Below, one piece after another: positions 34,520 to 44,167 of a DNA stretch of 61,075 nucleotides. The stretch covers positions 1-61,075 of the forward strand of contig JANQEJ010000263.1 in NCBI GenBank assembly GCA_028278425.1, written 5' to 3'. Below the pieces are notes generated by a model, which was not told the origin of the DNA, ran no database searches, and saw nothing but the letters and a program-made list of their open reading frames with translations. Made by a program: the position numbers and the translations under genes. This DNA is from Planctomycetota bacterium. Lineage in GTDB: Bacteria > Planctomycetota > UBA1135 > GCA-002686595. Position 1 is the stretch's first letter, and every line of letters starts with the position of its first letter.

Positions 34520-36556
34520 TCAGAAGGGGCGCCCCACCGAGACGTGGAGGACGAGATCATCCTCTCCGTTCCTGGGGTTCGGGTTGACCCCGAGGTCGAG
34601 GCGCAGGGGACCCACCGGAAGGACGTAGCGAAGCCCGACGCCGACCGCGTGGCGGTAGCCGTCGAACTCGAGGAAGTCGGTGCGGTCGGGGACGACGTTG
34701 CCGGTGTCGAAGAAGAGCGCTCCCTCGAAGCGCCCGCGCAAGCGGCGACGCAGCTCCAGCGACAACAGGCTCATCGCCTCGCCTCCCGTCGGGTCGCCGT
34801 CCGCGTCCTCCGGCCCGAGCTCGCTCTCGCGGAAGGACCGCACCGAGTTCTCCCCGCCCAGGAAGAAGCGCTCCTGCAGCGGGATCGAGTCGGTCTCGCC
34901 GATGGGCGCGACGACGCCGACGCGCGCGCGGGCGGCAAGGAGCGTACGTTCGCCGAGCCGCATGTGGTACGCGTGGCTCCACACTCCGCGCGCGAGCTCC
35001 ACCTCGGATCCGAGCCCCTCGGTGGCGAGCTCGAGCGACAGTCGGGACTGGAAGCCGCTCGTCGGATCGAGGACCCCGTCGCGCGTGTCGTAGGTGGACG
35101 TGATCTGCACGGAGGACAGGTCGAAGTCCTCCTCGGCGTCGTCCGTCGTCAGCCCGACGTCGTTCTCGAGGAGGTCCGATCGGCGGAACTCGTAGCCGAG
35201 GCGCTGGGAGAACGCATCCGTCCACCGGCGCGTCACGCCGGCCTCGAGACCGAGGTCGCGGAACTCGAAGGAGGGCTCCTCGCGTCGCTCGAGCGTGACG
35301 GCGGCGTCCAAGACGTCCTCGCCGCCGAAGAGAGCCGGGTCGGTCAATCCCAGCTCCAGCTCCAGCGCCTTGAACGAGGCGGCCCCCTCCGCGCGAACGC
35401 TCCGCCCGGTTCCCCAGGCGTTGCGGTCGACCACGCCCGCGCGAAGCCGGAAGAGCTCGTAGGAGCCGTACCCCGGTTCCACGAACACCTCGACGCTCGG
35501 CTCCTCGACGAGCTCGACCACGAGCGCGCGCTCCCGCCCCTCTTCGGGCTCGAGCCGGAGCTGCACCTCGGAGAAGAGCGCCATCGCGTAGAGGCGCCGC
35601 GCGCCTGCGCGCACTCTGGACGCTCGGTACAGGTCACCGGGAGCCACCCCGAGACGAGCTTCGAGGACCGAGGCGTCCGTTCGCTCGTTGCCGACGAAGC
35701 GAACCGCGGTGATCCGCACCTCGGGACCGGGGAGCAGCCGCAGGAGCAGGCGCACCGCGCCTTCCTCGCCGCGGGCGACCTCGACGACCTCGACGATGGC
35801 GTCGGGCCTTCCGTCGTCGCGCAGAGCCTCCACGACGGCCCCGCGCACGGACTCGCGCAGACGCGGCGTGTAGGGCTGGGCGAGGAAGGGTGCGACGAGC
35901 CGTCCGAGTTCGTCCCGTCCGGGAACGAGATCCCCGGTCCACTCTACGGACGCGAGCCAGAGAGGTTGTCCTTCCCCGACGACGAAGCGGACGGTCGCGG
36001 ACGCGCTCGACGGGTCGATGTCCGGATCCTCCGTCCCGACCGCGACGTCGAGGAAGCCGCGTCGGCGGTAGTAGCGCTCCACCTCGGTCGCGCAGGCCTC
36101 CACGCGAGCCTCGGAGTACGGGGCGACCTGTTCCGCAAGGCCGAGACCGCGGTCGATGATCGCGCGCACGTCGCCAAAGCGGTCCGGGCCTACTCCCTCC
36201 AGCTCGTAACCTTCCATGCGGACACGAGGGCCTTCTCGGACCACGAAGCGTGCACGGCCGTCCCCGGGCAAGGTGTAGTCCACCGTTGCGAAGGCGAAGC
36301 CCTCGGCGCGATAGTGCTCCTCGAGGAGGAAGGCAGCGTCGTCGATGGGGGCCTTCGCGAAGCCGGAGAGCTCGAAGTCGGTCAGGAGGTCGGGGACGAG
36401 GTCCAGGAGCTCTCCCTCCGACATCGCCTCGTTCCCGACGACCTCGGCGGTCGGTCCCGGACCGTCACCTGCAGGTGCCGTTCGACACGCTGTCGCAGGA
36501 AGCAGGCAGAGAGTCACGGCTATCTGCCAGGCTGACCAGGAGACGGACCGCTTCAC
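34520..36556 (-). CDS. tamA: TamA-like Omp85 outer-membrane assembly protein
   Basis: The GTG at 36556 overlaps the tamB stop (GTGA) and opens a leader (KRSVSWSAWQIAVTLCLLP) ending ATAC, possibly a lipobox. POTRA domains occupy about residues 35-330 (GYELEGVGPDRFGDVRAI; VRFVGNERTDASVLEARLGVAPGDLY), and a 16-strand barrel follows with FFLGGENSVRSF at the conserved lid-lock position and a terminal SVGRPF beta-signal ending in Phe. Omp85 proteins insert or secrete outer-membrane proteins. Pairing with a TamB gene identifies the TamA branch. The 678-residue length is normal. It is the second gene of the tamB-tamA operon, translationally coupled. Confidence 0.85.
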   Translation of the reverse strand: MKRSVSWSAWQIAVTLCLLPATACRTAPAGDGPGPTAEVVGNEAMSEGELLDLVPDLLTDFELSGFAKAPIDDAAFLLEEHYRAEGFAFATVDYTLPGDGRARFVVREGPRVRMEGYELEGVGPDRFGDVRAIIDRGLGLAEQVAPYSEARVEACATEVERYYRRRGFLDVAVGTEDPDIDPSSASATVRFVVGEGQPLWLASVEWTGDLVPGRDELGRLVAPFLAQPYTPRLRESVRGAVVEALRDDGRPDAIVEVVEVARGEEGAVRLLLRLLPGPEVRITAVRFVGNERTDASVLEARLGVAPGDLYRASRVRAGARRLYAMALFSEVQLRLEPEEGRERALVVELVEEPSVEVFVEPGYGSYELFRLRAGVVDRNAWGTGRSVRAEGAASFKALELELGLTDPALFGGEDVLDAAVTLERREEPSFEFRDLGLEAGVTRRWTDAFSQRLGYEFRRSDLLENDVGLTTDDAEEDFDLSSVQITSTYDTRDGVLDPTSGFQSRLSLELATEGLGSEVELARGVWSHAYHMRLGERTLLAARARVGVVAPIGETDSIPLQERFFLGGENSVRSFRESELGPEDADGDPTGGEAMSLLSLELRRRLRGRFEGALFFDTGNVVPDRTDFLEFDGYRHAVGVGLRYVLPVGPLRLDLGVNPNPRNGEDDLVLHVSVGRPF

Positions 36557-39500
36557 CGGATCTTGAACACCAGCCGCACGCCGATCCCGTAGTGCTCGTA
36601 CCGGTCTCGCTCCATCGTCAGCAGAACCCGGTCGCCCGTCGCGATCCAATCCTCGGCCAGCCGGAAGGACACCTCGGCGGTGGGAACCCCGCTCTCCGAC
36701 ACGTCTCGCCCCGTGACGACCTCGAAGCGGTCGAGCAAGCTCTCCTCCCCGCTCTCCAAGGCGTCGCCCGTCAGCCAGCCGCTCAGCACGTCTTCCGCCA
36801 GGTACACGGCCACGGTGCGCCCTGCGTCCACGGCGCTACGACCGGTGGGAGACTCGGCGGGCGGCTGTCCGGCCAGAAGCAACAACAGGATGTCCTCGCT
36901 CGCAAGGGGCGGTGATGAGGAGAGCCGCACCTCGGGGGCGTCGTAGGGGCCCGTGACGACGACCGACACGTCGTAGCCCAGCTTGCGCGCCTTGCCCACC
37001 AGGTTCACCTCCGGGACCGCCGGGGCTCGGCCGTCGACCGTGATCACGCCTGACTCGAAACGTAGCCGCGACGCGGGTAGAGCTACCGTCGTGGGGCCGA
37101 CCTGAAGTACGCCCTCGATGGCCGGGGCGTCCCCCGTCCCGCGAAGAGAGAGGTCCGGTCGCAGCTCGCCGCGGGCCACGTTGTTACGGATCTCGACGGG
37201 CTCCTCCGAGGTGATGCGCACATCGAAGGAAGCGCTCGCGAGCGGCGGCTGCGTGAAGGCGAAGAGGCGAATCCCGGGGCCGGCATCGGTGGCTCGTCCG
37301 TCGCTCTTGCCGAAACCGAGGAGGTCGACGTCGCGCGTGATACGCGGGCCGCGCAGGCGAAGGTCGCCCAGAACGTTGAGGCCGTCGAGCGGACCGGTGA
37401 CCTTCAGGTCCGAGTCAGCGCGGACCAGGACGCCGCGTTCGCGCCGCAGCAACAGGTTCTCGCCCGCGAGTCGCAGGTCGAGCTCCGGTTGCTCGCCTCC
37501 CAAGCCGATCGACCCCTCCATGAGGAACGGCGCGCCACCGAGCTCGCCGCGCATCTCCCGAACTACGAGGTCGCGTCCGGCGAGATCCAGGCGCAGCTCG
37601 ACCCCGCTCATCGCCGGGATCTCCGACGCCAGCTTGAGCTCGCCGTCTCCCACCGACAGCTCTCCAGCGAGCTCGGGAGCCAGCAGGGGGCCGCTGACCC
37701 GCGCGTGCCCGCGTGCCGTTCCGGCTACCCGGCGGATGCTCTGGAAGCGCGGCGCGATCCAGGTGAGCTGCTCGACGTCGAGCTTCAGCGCCGCGTCGAC
37801 CGTTGCGGCGGCGAGCACGTCCGCGTCCGCTCGGAGCCAGGCCGCGGGATCGGTCGGTACGTCCAACGCGCCGGCGGCTTCGATGTAGAGTCGCTCGGGC
37901 ACGTCGAAGACGGCTTCTTCGATCCGGATGGCGTCGGCTAACGTCGCGTGGAGCCGCAGCTCTCCGGACTCATCGACCTCGGGTAGCCGCACCCGCCCCG
38001 CGACGAATCGCACGTCTCCCGCGGGACTGCGCCAGGTGCCGGAGAGCGCGGCCTCGAGCCGGCCCTCGCCCTCCATAGGCTGGCCCTCGCCGGCCCGTAG
38101 CCACGGCAGCCGTTCGAGCGCCACCACGCTTGCTTCCAAACGGAGGTCGAGGTCACCGTCGGGGAAGGGCTGCGGGTCGAAGGGGGCGAGCGGCGCGGAG
38201 CCGTGCGCGCGCAGCTCGCTCCCGTCGTCGAGCGTGACCGTAAGGTCCCGCACGGCGAGCCGCCCGTCGACGTGCTCCGCGTGCCAGGCGACGCCCAGGG
38301 CGGGCGCGGGATCCGCCAGCCTTAGCTCGCCGATGCGGCCGCTCGTCATGAACGTCAACCCGGTTCCGGTCCGTATGACATCGAGCTCGGCGTCGGCGCC
38401 GTGCATCCCGGCGAGACCGGGCAGCCACGTCGCGGCGAAGGCCTCGCCGATCTGCAGGTCGCGCGCCTCGACCTGGACCCTGGTCCTCTCCGTGCCGACG
38501 TTCAGGCCCGCCGCAAGCCGTCCCGCCGAGCCCCCGAGAACGAGCCGCTCGGTCCGAACCTCACCAGGCGCGAACAAGAGCACCGCCGGAGCCTCTAGCG
38601 CGAGCGTCCGGCTGTCGGCGGACAGCTCCAGCGCCTCGATCCGGGCGGACCACGCGTTGGCCTCGCCGGGCGCCACTTCGCCCCGCGCGCGCAGGTCGCC
38701 CCAGGCTCCGCCCAGCTCGAGCGTCTCGACCGCGTAGCGGTCGTCGGCCGCCACTACCTGGACGGATAGGTGTTCGACCGGCAGCTCATTCGAGCGAAGC
38801 TCCGAGAGGGCCATGCTGAGGTCCCCGCTCAGGCGCGGCCAGGTGCCCGCGAGCTGCCCGTCCAGCTCGAGCGTACCCGCCATCAGCCGGCCTTCGAACG
38901 GTCCGCGCGCCCAGGACCCGAGGTCGGTGATCCGGGCCGAGAGCTCGACGTCGGCGAGGGCCAGGGACTCGAAGTCGACTTCACCGCTTGCGCGAATCCG
39001 ATCCTGGTCGCGTTCGAGCAGGGCGCGCTCGACGCGTGCCCCCGCGCGGTCGACGGACGCGCTCACCGCGACCCGGCCCAGATCGAGTCCGGCGACGGCC
39101 ACGTCGGTGCCGTCCAGCTCGAGCTTCGCAGCGAGATCCGGCCACGTGCCCGTTACGAAGACGTCGCCGCGGAGGTCTCCGTTCCAGGTGTCCGTGCCCA
39201 GGAGCGGTCCGAAGGCTGCCAGTTCGGTGAACTCGGCGAAGAGATCGAGCGACGTCGCGACGGTCGTCTCGCCGTCGTCCGCGGTGCCGATCACGAGTTC
39301 TCCCGAGCGGACTCGTGCGACGCCCCCCTCGGTGACGAGCTCGCCCTCGTTCACCGCAGCGCGTCCGCCTGCGACGCTCCCGGTGAGGATGAGGCGGTGG
39401 GCCGGAGTGGACCCGGCCGGTCGCGGCCGCCCGAGCGCGGTAGGAAGGTCAGCCACTTCGACGCGAAGGTCGCCGGTCGCCCCTGCGAGGATCGCGGTGG

Positions 39501-40848
39501 GGGAGAACGAGCGCGGCCAGCGGAGCTCGGCGACGTCGACGCGGTTCACGCCCTGAACGAGCGCGAGATTCTCGGCCGCGAACCCGTTCGTGTCGGCGCG
39601 GACAGCTCCTTCCAACTGGTCGAGCCGCCAGCCGCCGACGAGAAGTGGACCGACCTCGAAACTCACGTCGCCTTCGACCTCCCCCGGGCGCGTCACATCG
39701 AGCCCGACGTTTGCCGCCACCGTCAGGTCGCCCAGAGCTGCGCCGTCGACGAGGAGTCCCGAGCCGCCGAGGTCGAGGACGCCGCTCACCTCCGGCCAGA
39801 AGCCGCTGAGGCTCAGGCTCCCGGAAAGCGCTCCGCCCCACGGACCTTCCGCGCGCAAGAGATCCTCCAACGCGGCGAGGTCATCCAAGTCCGCGCGAGC
39901 CGCGACCTCGAGCCGCGGGCCCTTGCCGGACAGCCGGGTGACCGAGCCGCGTTCGAGCGAGAGGGTGCCCCCCGGTCCCGAGAGACGGCCCTCTGAGACC
40001 TCGACGCCGTCTCGCGTGAGCGAGCCGCGCAGCCGGGCCCGGTGAGCGGCCGGGGCCTCGAGCGGGTCGCCCCCCAGGAACGCGGAGACGTCGTCCACGG
40101 CGAAGATGAGCTCGCCGCGCGTCGGCGCCTGCCGGGCGAGCAGGTCGGCAAGCTCCAGTCGAACGCCGCCCGCCTCGAAGCGGCTCGCGCCCGGCCCGGG
40201 ACCAAGCATCAGGTGGTCGACGTCGAGGCGTCCGTCCCCGTAGCTGCCGCGAAACTCGCCAGGTCCCGACCACGTGGCGCTTCCCGCCACGGCGACTTCC
40301 CTTGCGTGCACGTCGACGGCCTGTTGCGACCCTTCGGCGGCGACGCTCATACCGGCGCCGCGGACGCGTACGCTCAGCGCCTCGGTCAAGACGAGGTCGA
40401 GCTCTGCGTCCTCGACCCGCAGGCTGGGCATGCGCTCGGGAAACCGCACCGGAGCACCGCCGCCTTCGCGGCGGCCGCTTGCGTCGACGAAAACGCGAAC
40501 GCCGTGTGCCTCAGTCGAGCGGAGGCTCCCACGCTCGTGCAGGACGTCCAGGGTGGCAACCTCCAGCGACCAGCTCCCCGGCGGCGGTCCGCCTGCAGAA
40601 CGGATCGCGATGCCGTGGAGCCGCATTGCGCCAAACCAGTCGCCCTCCACGCGCTCGAGCTCCAGGTCGACGTCCCAGCGCTCTTCGACGATCCACTCGA
40701 CGACGGAAGGAAGCCACGGGTGGACGAGGGTCTCCCGGAAGAGGTAGCCGGACGCTGCGACGAGAGTCGCGCCGGCGGCGACCAGCGCGAGGCGCCGCGG
40801 CCACCGTCGGCGACGCAGCGGTGGGTTCGGAGGGGGGCTGTTCATCAT
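36553..40848 (-). CDS. tamB: TamB-like periplasmic translocation protein (DUF490)
   Basis: TamB/AsmA-like proteins bridge inner and outer membranes and aid outer-membrane protein or lipid transport. The ATG at 40848 (or the adjacent one at 40845) opens an N-terminal membrane anchor (RRLALVAAGATLVAASGYLF). About 1,100 residues of repetitive beta-strand sequence follow, then a C-terminal DUF490 domain with DILLLLLAGQPP, VYLAEDVLSGWL and the closing YGIGVRLVFKIR. At 1431 residues the length is typical. It is the first gene of the tamBA operon, with a sigma-54-type promoter at 40945-40958 and a leader of about 86 nt. Presence on a mobile island is unusual, because TamAB is normally a chromosomal function. 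Confidence 0.85.
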   Translation of the reverse strand: MMNSPPPNPPLRRRRWPRRLALVAAGATLVAASGYLFRETLVHPWLPSVVEWIVEERWDVDLELERVEGDWFGAMRLHGIAIRSAGGPPPGSWSLEVATLDVLHERGSLRSTEAHGVRVFVDASGRREGGGAPVRFPERMPSLRVEDAELDLVLTEALSVRVRGAGMSVAAEGSQQAVDVHAREVAVAGSATWSGPGEFRGSYGDGRLDVDHLMLGPGPGASRFEAGGVRLELADLLARQAPTRGELIFAVDDVSAFLGGDPLEAPAAHRARLRGSLTRDGVEVSEGRLSGPGGTLSLERGSVTRLSGKGPRLEVAARADLDDLAALEDLLRAEGPWGGALSGSLSLSGFWPEVSGVLDLGGSGLLVDGAALGDLTVAANVGLDVTRPGEVEGDVSFEVGPLLVGGWRLDQLEGAVRADTNGFAAENLALVQGVNRVDVAELRWPRSFSPTAILAGATGDLRVEVADLPTALGRPRPAGSTPAHRLILTGSVAGGRAAVNEGELVTEGGVARVRSGELVIGTADDGETTVATSLDLFAEFTELAAFGPLLGTDTWNGDLRGDVFVTGTWPDLAAKLELDGTDVAVAGLDLGRVAVSASVDRAGARVERALLERDQDRIRASGEVDFESLALADVELSARITDLGSWARGPFEGRLMAGTLELDGQLAGTWPRLSGDLSMALSELRSNELPVEHLSVQVVAADDRYAVETLELGGAWGDLRARGEVAPGEANAWSARIEALELSADSRTLALEAPAVLLFAPGEVRTERLVLGGSAGRLAAGLNVGTERTRVQVEARDLQIGEAFAATWLPGLAGMHGADAELDVIRTGTGLTFMTSGRIGELRLADPAPALGVAWHAEHVDGRLAVRDLTVTLDDGSELRAHGSAPLAPFDPQPFPDGDLDLRLEASVVALERLPWLRAGEGQPMEGEGRLEAALSGTWRSPAGDVRFVAGRVRLPEVDESGELRLHATLADAIRIEEAVFDVPERLYIEAAGALDVPTDPAAWLRADADVLAAATVDAALKLDVEQLTWIAPRFQSIRRVAGTARGHARVSGPLLAPELAGELSVGDGELKLASEIPAMSGVELRLDLAGRDLVVREMRGELGGAPFLMEGSIGLGGEQPELDLRLAGENLLLRRERGVLVRADSDLKVTGPLDGLNVLGDLRLRGPRITRDVDLLGFGKSDGRATDAGPGIRLFAFTQPPLASASFDVRITSEEPVEIRNNVARGELRPDLSLRGTGDAPAIEGVLQVGPTTVALPASRLRFESGVITVDGRAPAVPEVNLVGKARKLGYDVSVVVTGPYDAPEVRLSSSPPLASEDILLLLLAGQPPAESPTGRSAVDAGRTVAVYLAEDVLSGWLTGDALESGEESLLDRFEVVTGRDVSESGVPTAEVSFRLAEDWIATGDRVLLTMERDRYEHYGIGVRLVFKIR

Positions 40849-40944
40849 CGCGGCCGCGGGATCCGCACTTCGAGGAGCGAGGTGGGCCTCATGGGTACGT
40901 CGTTTGGGCCGCCGCCATCCTGCCGCCTCTCGGCGGATCGACCG

Positions 40945-40958
40945 GCAACCGGAATGCC
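40945..40958 (-). promoter_or_regulatory. sigma-54-type promoter of tamBA
   Basis: The minus strand reads GGCATT-CCGG-TTGC with 12-bp GG/GC spacing. The predicted +1 is near 40933. Element B lies 40-95 bp upstream. Confidence 0.65.
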
Positions 40959-40997
40959 GACGGCTGGAGGCTTGCCGAAGAGGCCTGCGAACGGAGG

Positions 40998-41039
40998 ATC
41001 GGAAGGTCGGGACCGCAAAAACCGCGCGACCCTTCCGAT
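40998..41039. promoter_or_regulatory. palindromic element B, candidate activator-binding site
   Basis: The arms ATCGGAAGG and CCTTCCGAT (extendable by one more pair to 40997 and 41040) are perfect inverted repeats. The core matches element A at 34 of 42 positions, including GACCG in the left half and GCGCGAC next to the right arm. It lies about 120 bp upstream of the Hsp20 promoter and 40 bp upstream of the tamBA promoter. Confidence 0.7.
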
Positions 41040-41159
41040 CGGGCGTCCAGCCGCTCCTCGTGCTTCCAGGCATCCATGTCGTTCGCTTCTTCCGAGACGG
41101 TCAAAGCTGAGCCGTGCGCGAGGGGGAAGCGCAAGACCGCGGCTGCCGAGATGGTGTCG

Positions 41160-41173
41160 GGCACGACGTTTGC
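41160..41173 (+). promoter_or_regulatory. sigma-54-type promoter of the Hsp20 gene
   Basis: The sequence reads GGCACG-ACGT-TTGC. It is part of an 18-bp block identical to the promoter at 31815. The predicted +1 is near 41185, giving a leader of about 19 nt. Confidence 0.72.
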
Positions 41174-41203
41174 CACCGCTGGCGCCTTGCCGAATCACTC
41201 GCC

Positions 41204-41515
41204 ATGGACCATCGGGAAGAAGTCGTCGTCGTCCCTCACTCGCAACCTCAGAGCCGGATCGCTACTCACGAGACCAGCGGATCGGTTCGGGTGGAGGTGC
41301 GTCTCCCCAGCTCCAGAACAGCCGTGGAGGTCTCGGCGAGCGATGGGACGCTGCACGTTCGCTTCGATGGTTCACCGGGGGAGAGCATCCCGCTGCCGTG
41401 GAACCTGCTTTGGACCGAGGCCGAAGCTCGCGTCACCGGCGACCTGCTCGAGGTCAGCATCCCCAAGGTCTCGCACCTGCCTCGCGTCGTCGACATCCCG
41501 GTTCGCAGGGTCTGA
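41204..41515 (+). CDS. minimal Hsp20/alpha-crystallin-domain protein
   Basis: Small heat-shock proteins bind unfolding proteins without ATP. The start at 41204 fits the predicted transcript beginning near 41185. After about 25 residues the protein is an alpha-crystallin domain: VRVEVRLPSSRTAVEVSASDGTLHVRF, then ARVTGDLLEVSIPKV, the family's GVLxVxxPK-like closing strand. It ends with VDIPVRRV, where IPV may serve as the I-x-I/V oligomerisation motif. At 103 residues it is short, with almost no N-terminal extension, so oligomers may be small. It is the only gene under its promoter. Confidence 0.75.
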   Translation: MDHREEVVVVPHSQPQSRIATHETSGSVRVEVRLPSSRTAVEVSASDGTLHVRFDGSPGESIPLPWNLLWTEAEARVTGDLLEVSIPKVSHLPRVVDIPVRRV

Positions 41516-41589
41516 TCGCTCTGGGGCACCCGCTGGTGAAGGGAACACCAACCTTCAAGATCGCTGGGGGAAGAGCGCGTAGAGACGAG

Positions 41590-43023
41590 TCACGAGGTTC
41601 CCCTCCGCTCGACGACCACGTCGACCCCCTCAGCGGCGCGCTGCGCCACCCGCGCCTCCTCGGCCGCTCGTTCCTCCTCCGCGGAGGACTCACCGCCGAC
41701 CCAGCGGTCCATTAGCGTTGTAGCCACGAGGTCGCCGCACACGTTGATGGAGGTCCGGCTCATGTCGAGGATCCGGTCGACTCCAAGGATCAGGGCTATC
41801 CCGCTCGCCGGCACACCGACGGTCTCAAGGACCATCGCGAGGATCACGATGCCGACGCCGGGCGTGGCGGGGGAGCCGATGGAAGCTCCGACGGAGACGA
41901 GAACGAGCAGCAGGAGTCCCCCGACGGAGATGTCCACGCCGAACACCTGCGCGAGGAACATCGTCGCAACGCCCTGGTAGAGGGCGGTGCCGTTCATGTT
42001 GATCGTGGCACCGATCGGGATGACGAACTGGGAGATCGACGGACGCGCGCCGAGCTTCTCCACCGCGGTCTTGATCGATAGCGGCATGACCGCGGCTGAG
42101 CTCGAGGTGGAGAACGCGAGCAGGAGCACCTCGCGCGTCGCTCGGAGGAACGCGCCCGGCGACCATCGCGCGAAGACGAAGACGAGCACCAAGTAGAGGA
42201 CCAGGATCAGGAAGAGCCCGAGCAAGACGGTGGCCACGTAGACGGCCATCCCTAGCAGCGCGTCCAGCCCGATGCGCGTGGTGATCTGGGCGAGGAGCCC
42301 GAAGACGGCCAGGGGCGCCAGGCGCATGGCGACGCGTACGATCGTCATGCACACCTCCTGGAGGGAGCCCAGCACCTCGAGCAGGGGCTTCGCCTTGTCC
42401 GGCGCCATCAGCACGAGCGCGATGCCGACGATGACGGCGAAGAGCACGACCTGGAGCATCTCGCCGCTGACCGCCGATGAGAGCGGGTTCTGCGGGAGGA
42501 GCATCACGAGCTTCTCGGGCAGCTCGCCGATGCCGGGGGCGGCCATGCCCTCCGTCGGAGTCGCCCCGGCCTCGGGGAGCGTTGCGAGGAGCGCCGAGCT
42601 GTCAACGAATCTGCCCGGGCGGATCACGACGCCCAACGCAATGCCCATCCCGATCCCCGCCGCCGTGGTCGCGACGAAGAACATGACCACGCGCGTGCCG
42701 AGACGCCGGAGCTGCTCGATCCCTTCCGTCGCCGCCAGTCCGCGGATGACGGAGGCGAAGACGAGCGGTACCACGATCATCTGCACCAGAGCGAGGAAGA
42801 GGTGTCCCGGCAGCGCGAGCCAGTTGCCCAGCGTTGTCGCGAGCGATGGCTCGACGAGACCCGCCGACGGACCGAGCACGACGCCGGTCGCGATCCCGAG
42901 CGCCATCGCGACGAGCACCTGAAGCCAGAGCCTTCCGCGCACGAGGCGCTGCAGGTGGCCGCTCAGGTCCGCGAGGGAACGCGGGTGGATCCGCTCCAGC
43001 CCGTACCGCTTCTTGTCCTCCAC
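41590..43023 (-). CDS. dicarboxylate/amino acid:cation symporter (SDF/DAACS family)
   Basis: The 477-residue protein matches the glutamate/dicarboxylate symporters, which couple C4-dicarboxylate or Glu/Asp uptake to Na+ or H+. Family motifs are complete: the hairpin HP1 serine motif STSSSAAVMPLS, TM7 INMNGTALYQG, HP2 SIGSPATPGVG, and TM8 LGVDRILDMSRTSINVCGDLVAT, which binds substrate. Eight helices plus two hairpins are predicted. A charged tail rich in Glu and Ala follows. It sits between the Hsp20 and CDF genes with no sigma-54 box in front, so it may be constitutive or read with the CDF gene. The exact substrate is not resolvable. Confidence 0.88.
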   Translation of the reverse strand: MEDKKRYGLERIHPRSLADLSGHLQRLVRGRLWLQVLVAMALGIATGVVLGPSAGLVEPSLATTLGNWLALPGHLFLALVQMIVVPLVFASVIRGLAATEGIEQLRRLGTRVVMFFVATTAAGIGMGIALGVVIRPGRFVDSSALLATLPEAGATPTEGMAAPGIGELPEKLVMLLPQNPLSSAVSGEMLQVVLFAVIVGIALVLMAPDKAKPLLEVLGSLQEVCMTIVRVAMRLAPLAVFGLLAQITTRIGLDALLGMAVYVATVLLGLFLILVLYLVLVFVFARWSPGAFLRATREVLLLAFSTSSSAAVMPLSIKTAVEKLGARPSISQFVIPIGATINMNGTALYQGVATMFLAQVFGVDISVGGLLLLVLVSVGASIGSPATPGVGIVILAMVLETVGVPASGIALILGVDRILDMSRTSINVCGDLVATTLMDRWVGGESSAEEERAAEEARVAQRAAEGVDVVVERRGTS

Positions 43024-43104
43024 GGGATCACGATGCGCGCCCGGAAGGCCCGCCCCCCATACGTCGACCTGCGTAGGCGCCGAGGAAGCATGAGGCGAGG
43101 TCGG

Positions 43105-44043
43105 TCATCGGCGCCCCCTCCTCCATCTCGGAAGCGGTGGCGAGTTCAGGTCCACCCGAATCGTCCGAGCCTCAGGCGCCGCCGCTCGCACCCGTGCCTG
43201 GACGTCGTCGATGACGGACTCGATCTCGACCGTCTCGAGGTTCTCGGCGAGATCGAGATCGAGGTCCACGAGGATCTCGTCTCCGCCCGCGTAGACCGCG
43301 GCCATACGGTTGAGCGCCACCACCTTTGGCGCGCTCGAGACGGCGTCGCGGATGAGTTGTGCGGTCTCGTGCGGCACGGAGCGCCCCGCGATCAAGCCGC
43401 GCGCCTCGCTGATCACGACGATGGCGAACACGACGGTGAGCGCTCCGACCCCGATGGCGCCAATTCCGTCGAACAGGAGCCAGTCGGCGGTCACGTAGAG
43501 GAGCAGGGCGCCAAGCCCCACGACGGAGGAGAGCACACCGATCGTGTCGCGCAGGAGCGACGTCTTGACGAGCGGCGCCGCTGTAGCCCGCAAGGCCGCG
43601 CGGAGGCCGCCCTCTCGCGCGGCGAGGTTGCGGATGGCCAGGCTCACGGCGTAGGTGTTGGTGAGGATGGACAACACGATGACGCCCAATGCGAGGCTGG
43701 GCCATGCAATCGGCTGGGGTGCGACCACCTGCTGCCAGCCGCGGAGCAAGGAGAGCCCTCCTCCGACGACCAGCATCACGACGGCTGAGAGGAGTGCCCA
43801 GAAGAAGGCCTCGCGCGCGTATCCGAAGGGATAGCGCGCGTCGCGAGGTCGCCTCGCGCGGCGCTCGCCGACCACGAGCAACACCGAGCCGAAGACGTCG
43901 GCCAGCCCCATCGCCAGCCCAGCGAAGATCACCGCGCTACCGGTGATCAAGACGACGACGAGGTTCGTCAGGACGTCGAGGACGTTGACCAGCAGCGAGA
44001 TGGTGACAACCCGACGGGGGTGGACGCTGCGAGGCATGCGCAT
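43105..44043 (-). CDS. cation diffusion facilitator family transporter
   Basis: CDF proteins export Zn2+, Mn2+, Fe2+ or related metals by proton antiport. The ATG at 44043 follows a GGGGGGA-rich site and opens the membrane domain; upstream codons are implausible. Five to six helices are visible, with TM2 FAGLAMGLADVFGSV carrying the D of the metal site, and TM5 TSLLRDTIGVLSSVVGL with D. The cytoplasmic domain has DEILVDLDLDL. One of the usual TM2/TM5 histidine or aspartate pairs is altered, so metal preference is unclear. It is the last cargo gene before the mobility module. Confidence 0.8.
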   Translation of the reverse strand: MRMPRSVHPRRVVTISLLVNVLDVLTNLVVVLITGSAVIFAGLAMGLADVFGSVLLVVGERRARRPRDARYPFGYAREAFFWALLSAVVMLVVGGGLSLLRGWQQVVAPQPIAWPSLALGVIVLSILTNTYAVSLAIRNLAAREGGLRAALRATAAPLVKTSLLRDTIGVLSSVVGLGALLLYVTADWLLFDGIGAIGVGALTVVFAIVVISEARGLIAGRSVPHETAQLIRDAVSSAPKVVALNRMAAVYAGGDEILVDLDLDLAENLETVEIESVIDDVQARVRAAAPEARTIRVDLNSPPLPRWRRGRR

Positions 44044-44167
44044 AGGATTCCCCCCGAGAGAAGTCGCAACAAGCCGCAGCCCGATGCACGGTGTCGCATA
44101 GCGTCGGCGCATTGAACGCAGATACGCAAAGGAGCTTCCATCAAGGCGACGAGGGAACCAAACTCCC

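Larger units (their letters stand above)
40849..41203. other. divergent regulatory region between tamB and the Hsp20 gene
   Basis: This 355-bp stretch has two opposed sigma-54-type promoters, at 40945-40958 (minus) and 41160-41173 (plus), with palindromic element B at 40998-41039 between them. The arrangement would let one activator-bound site serve both operons. Confidence 0.6.
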
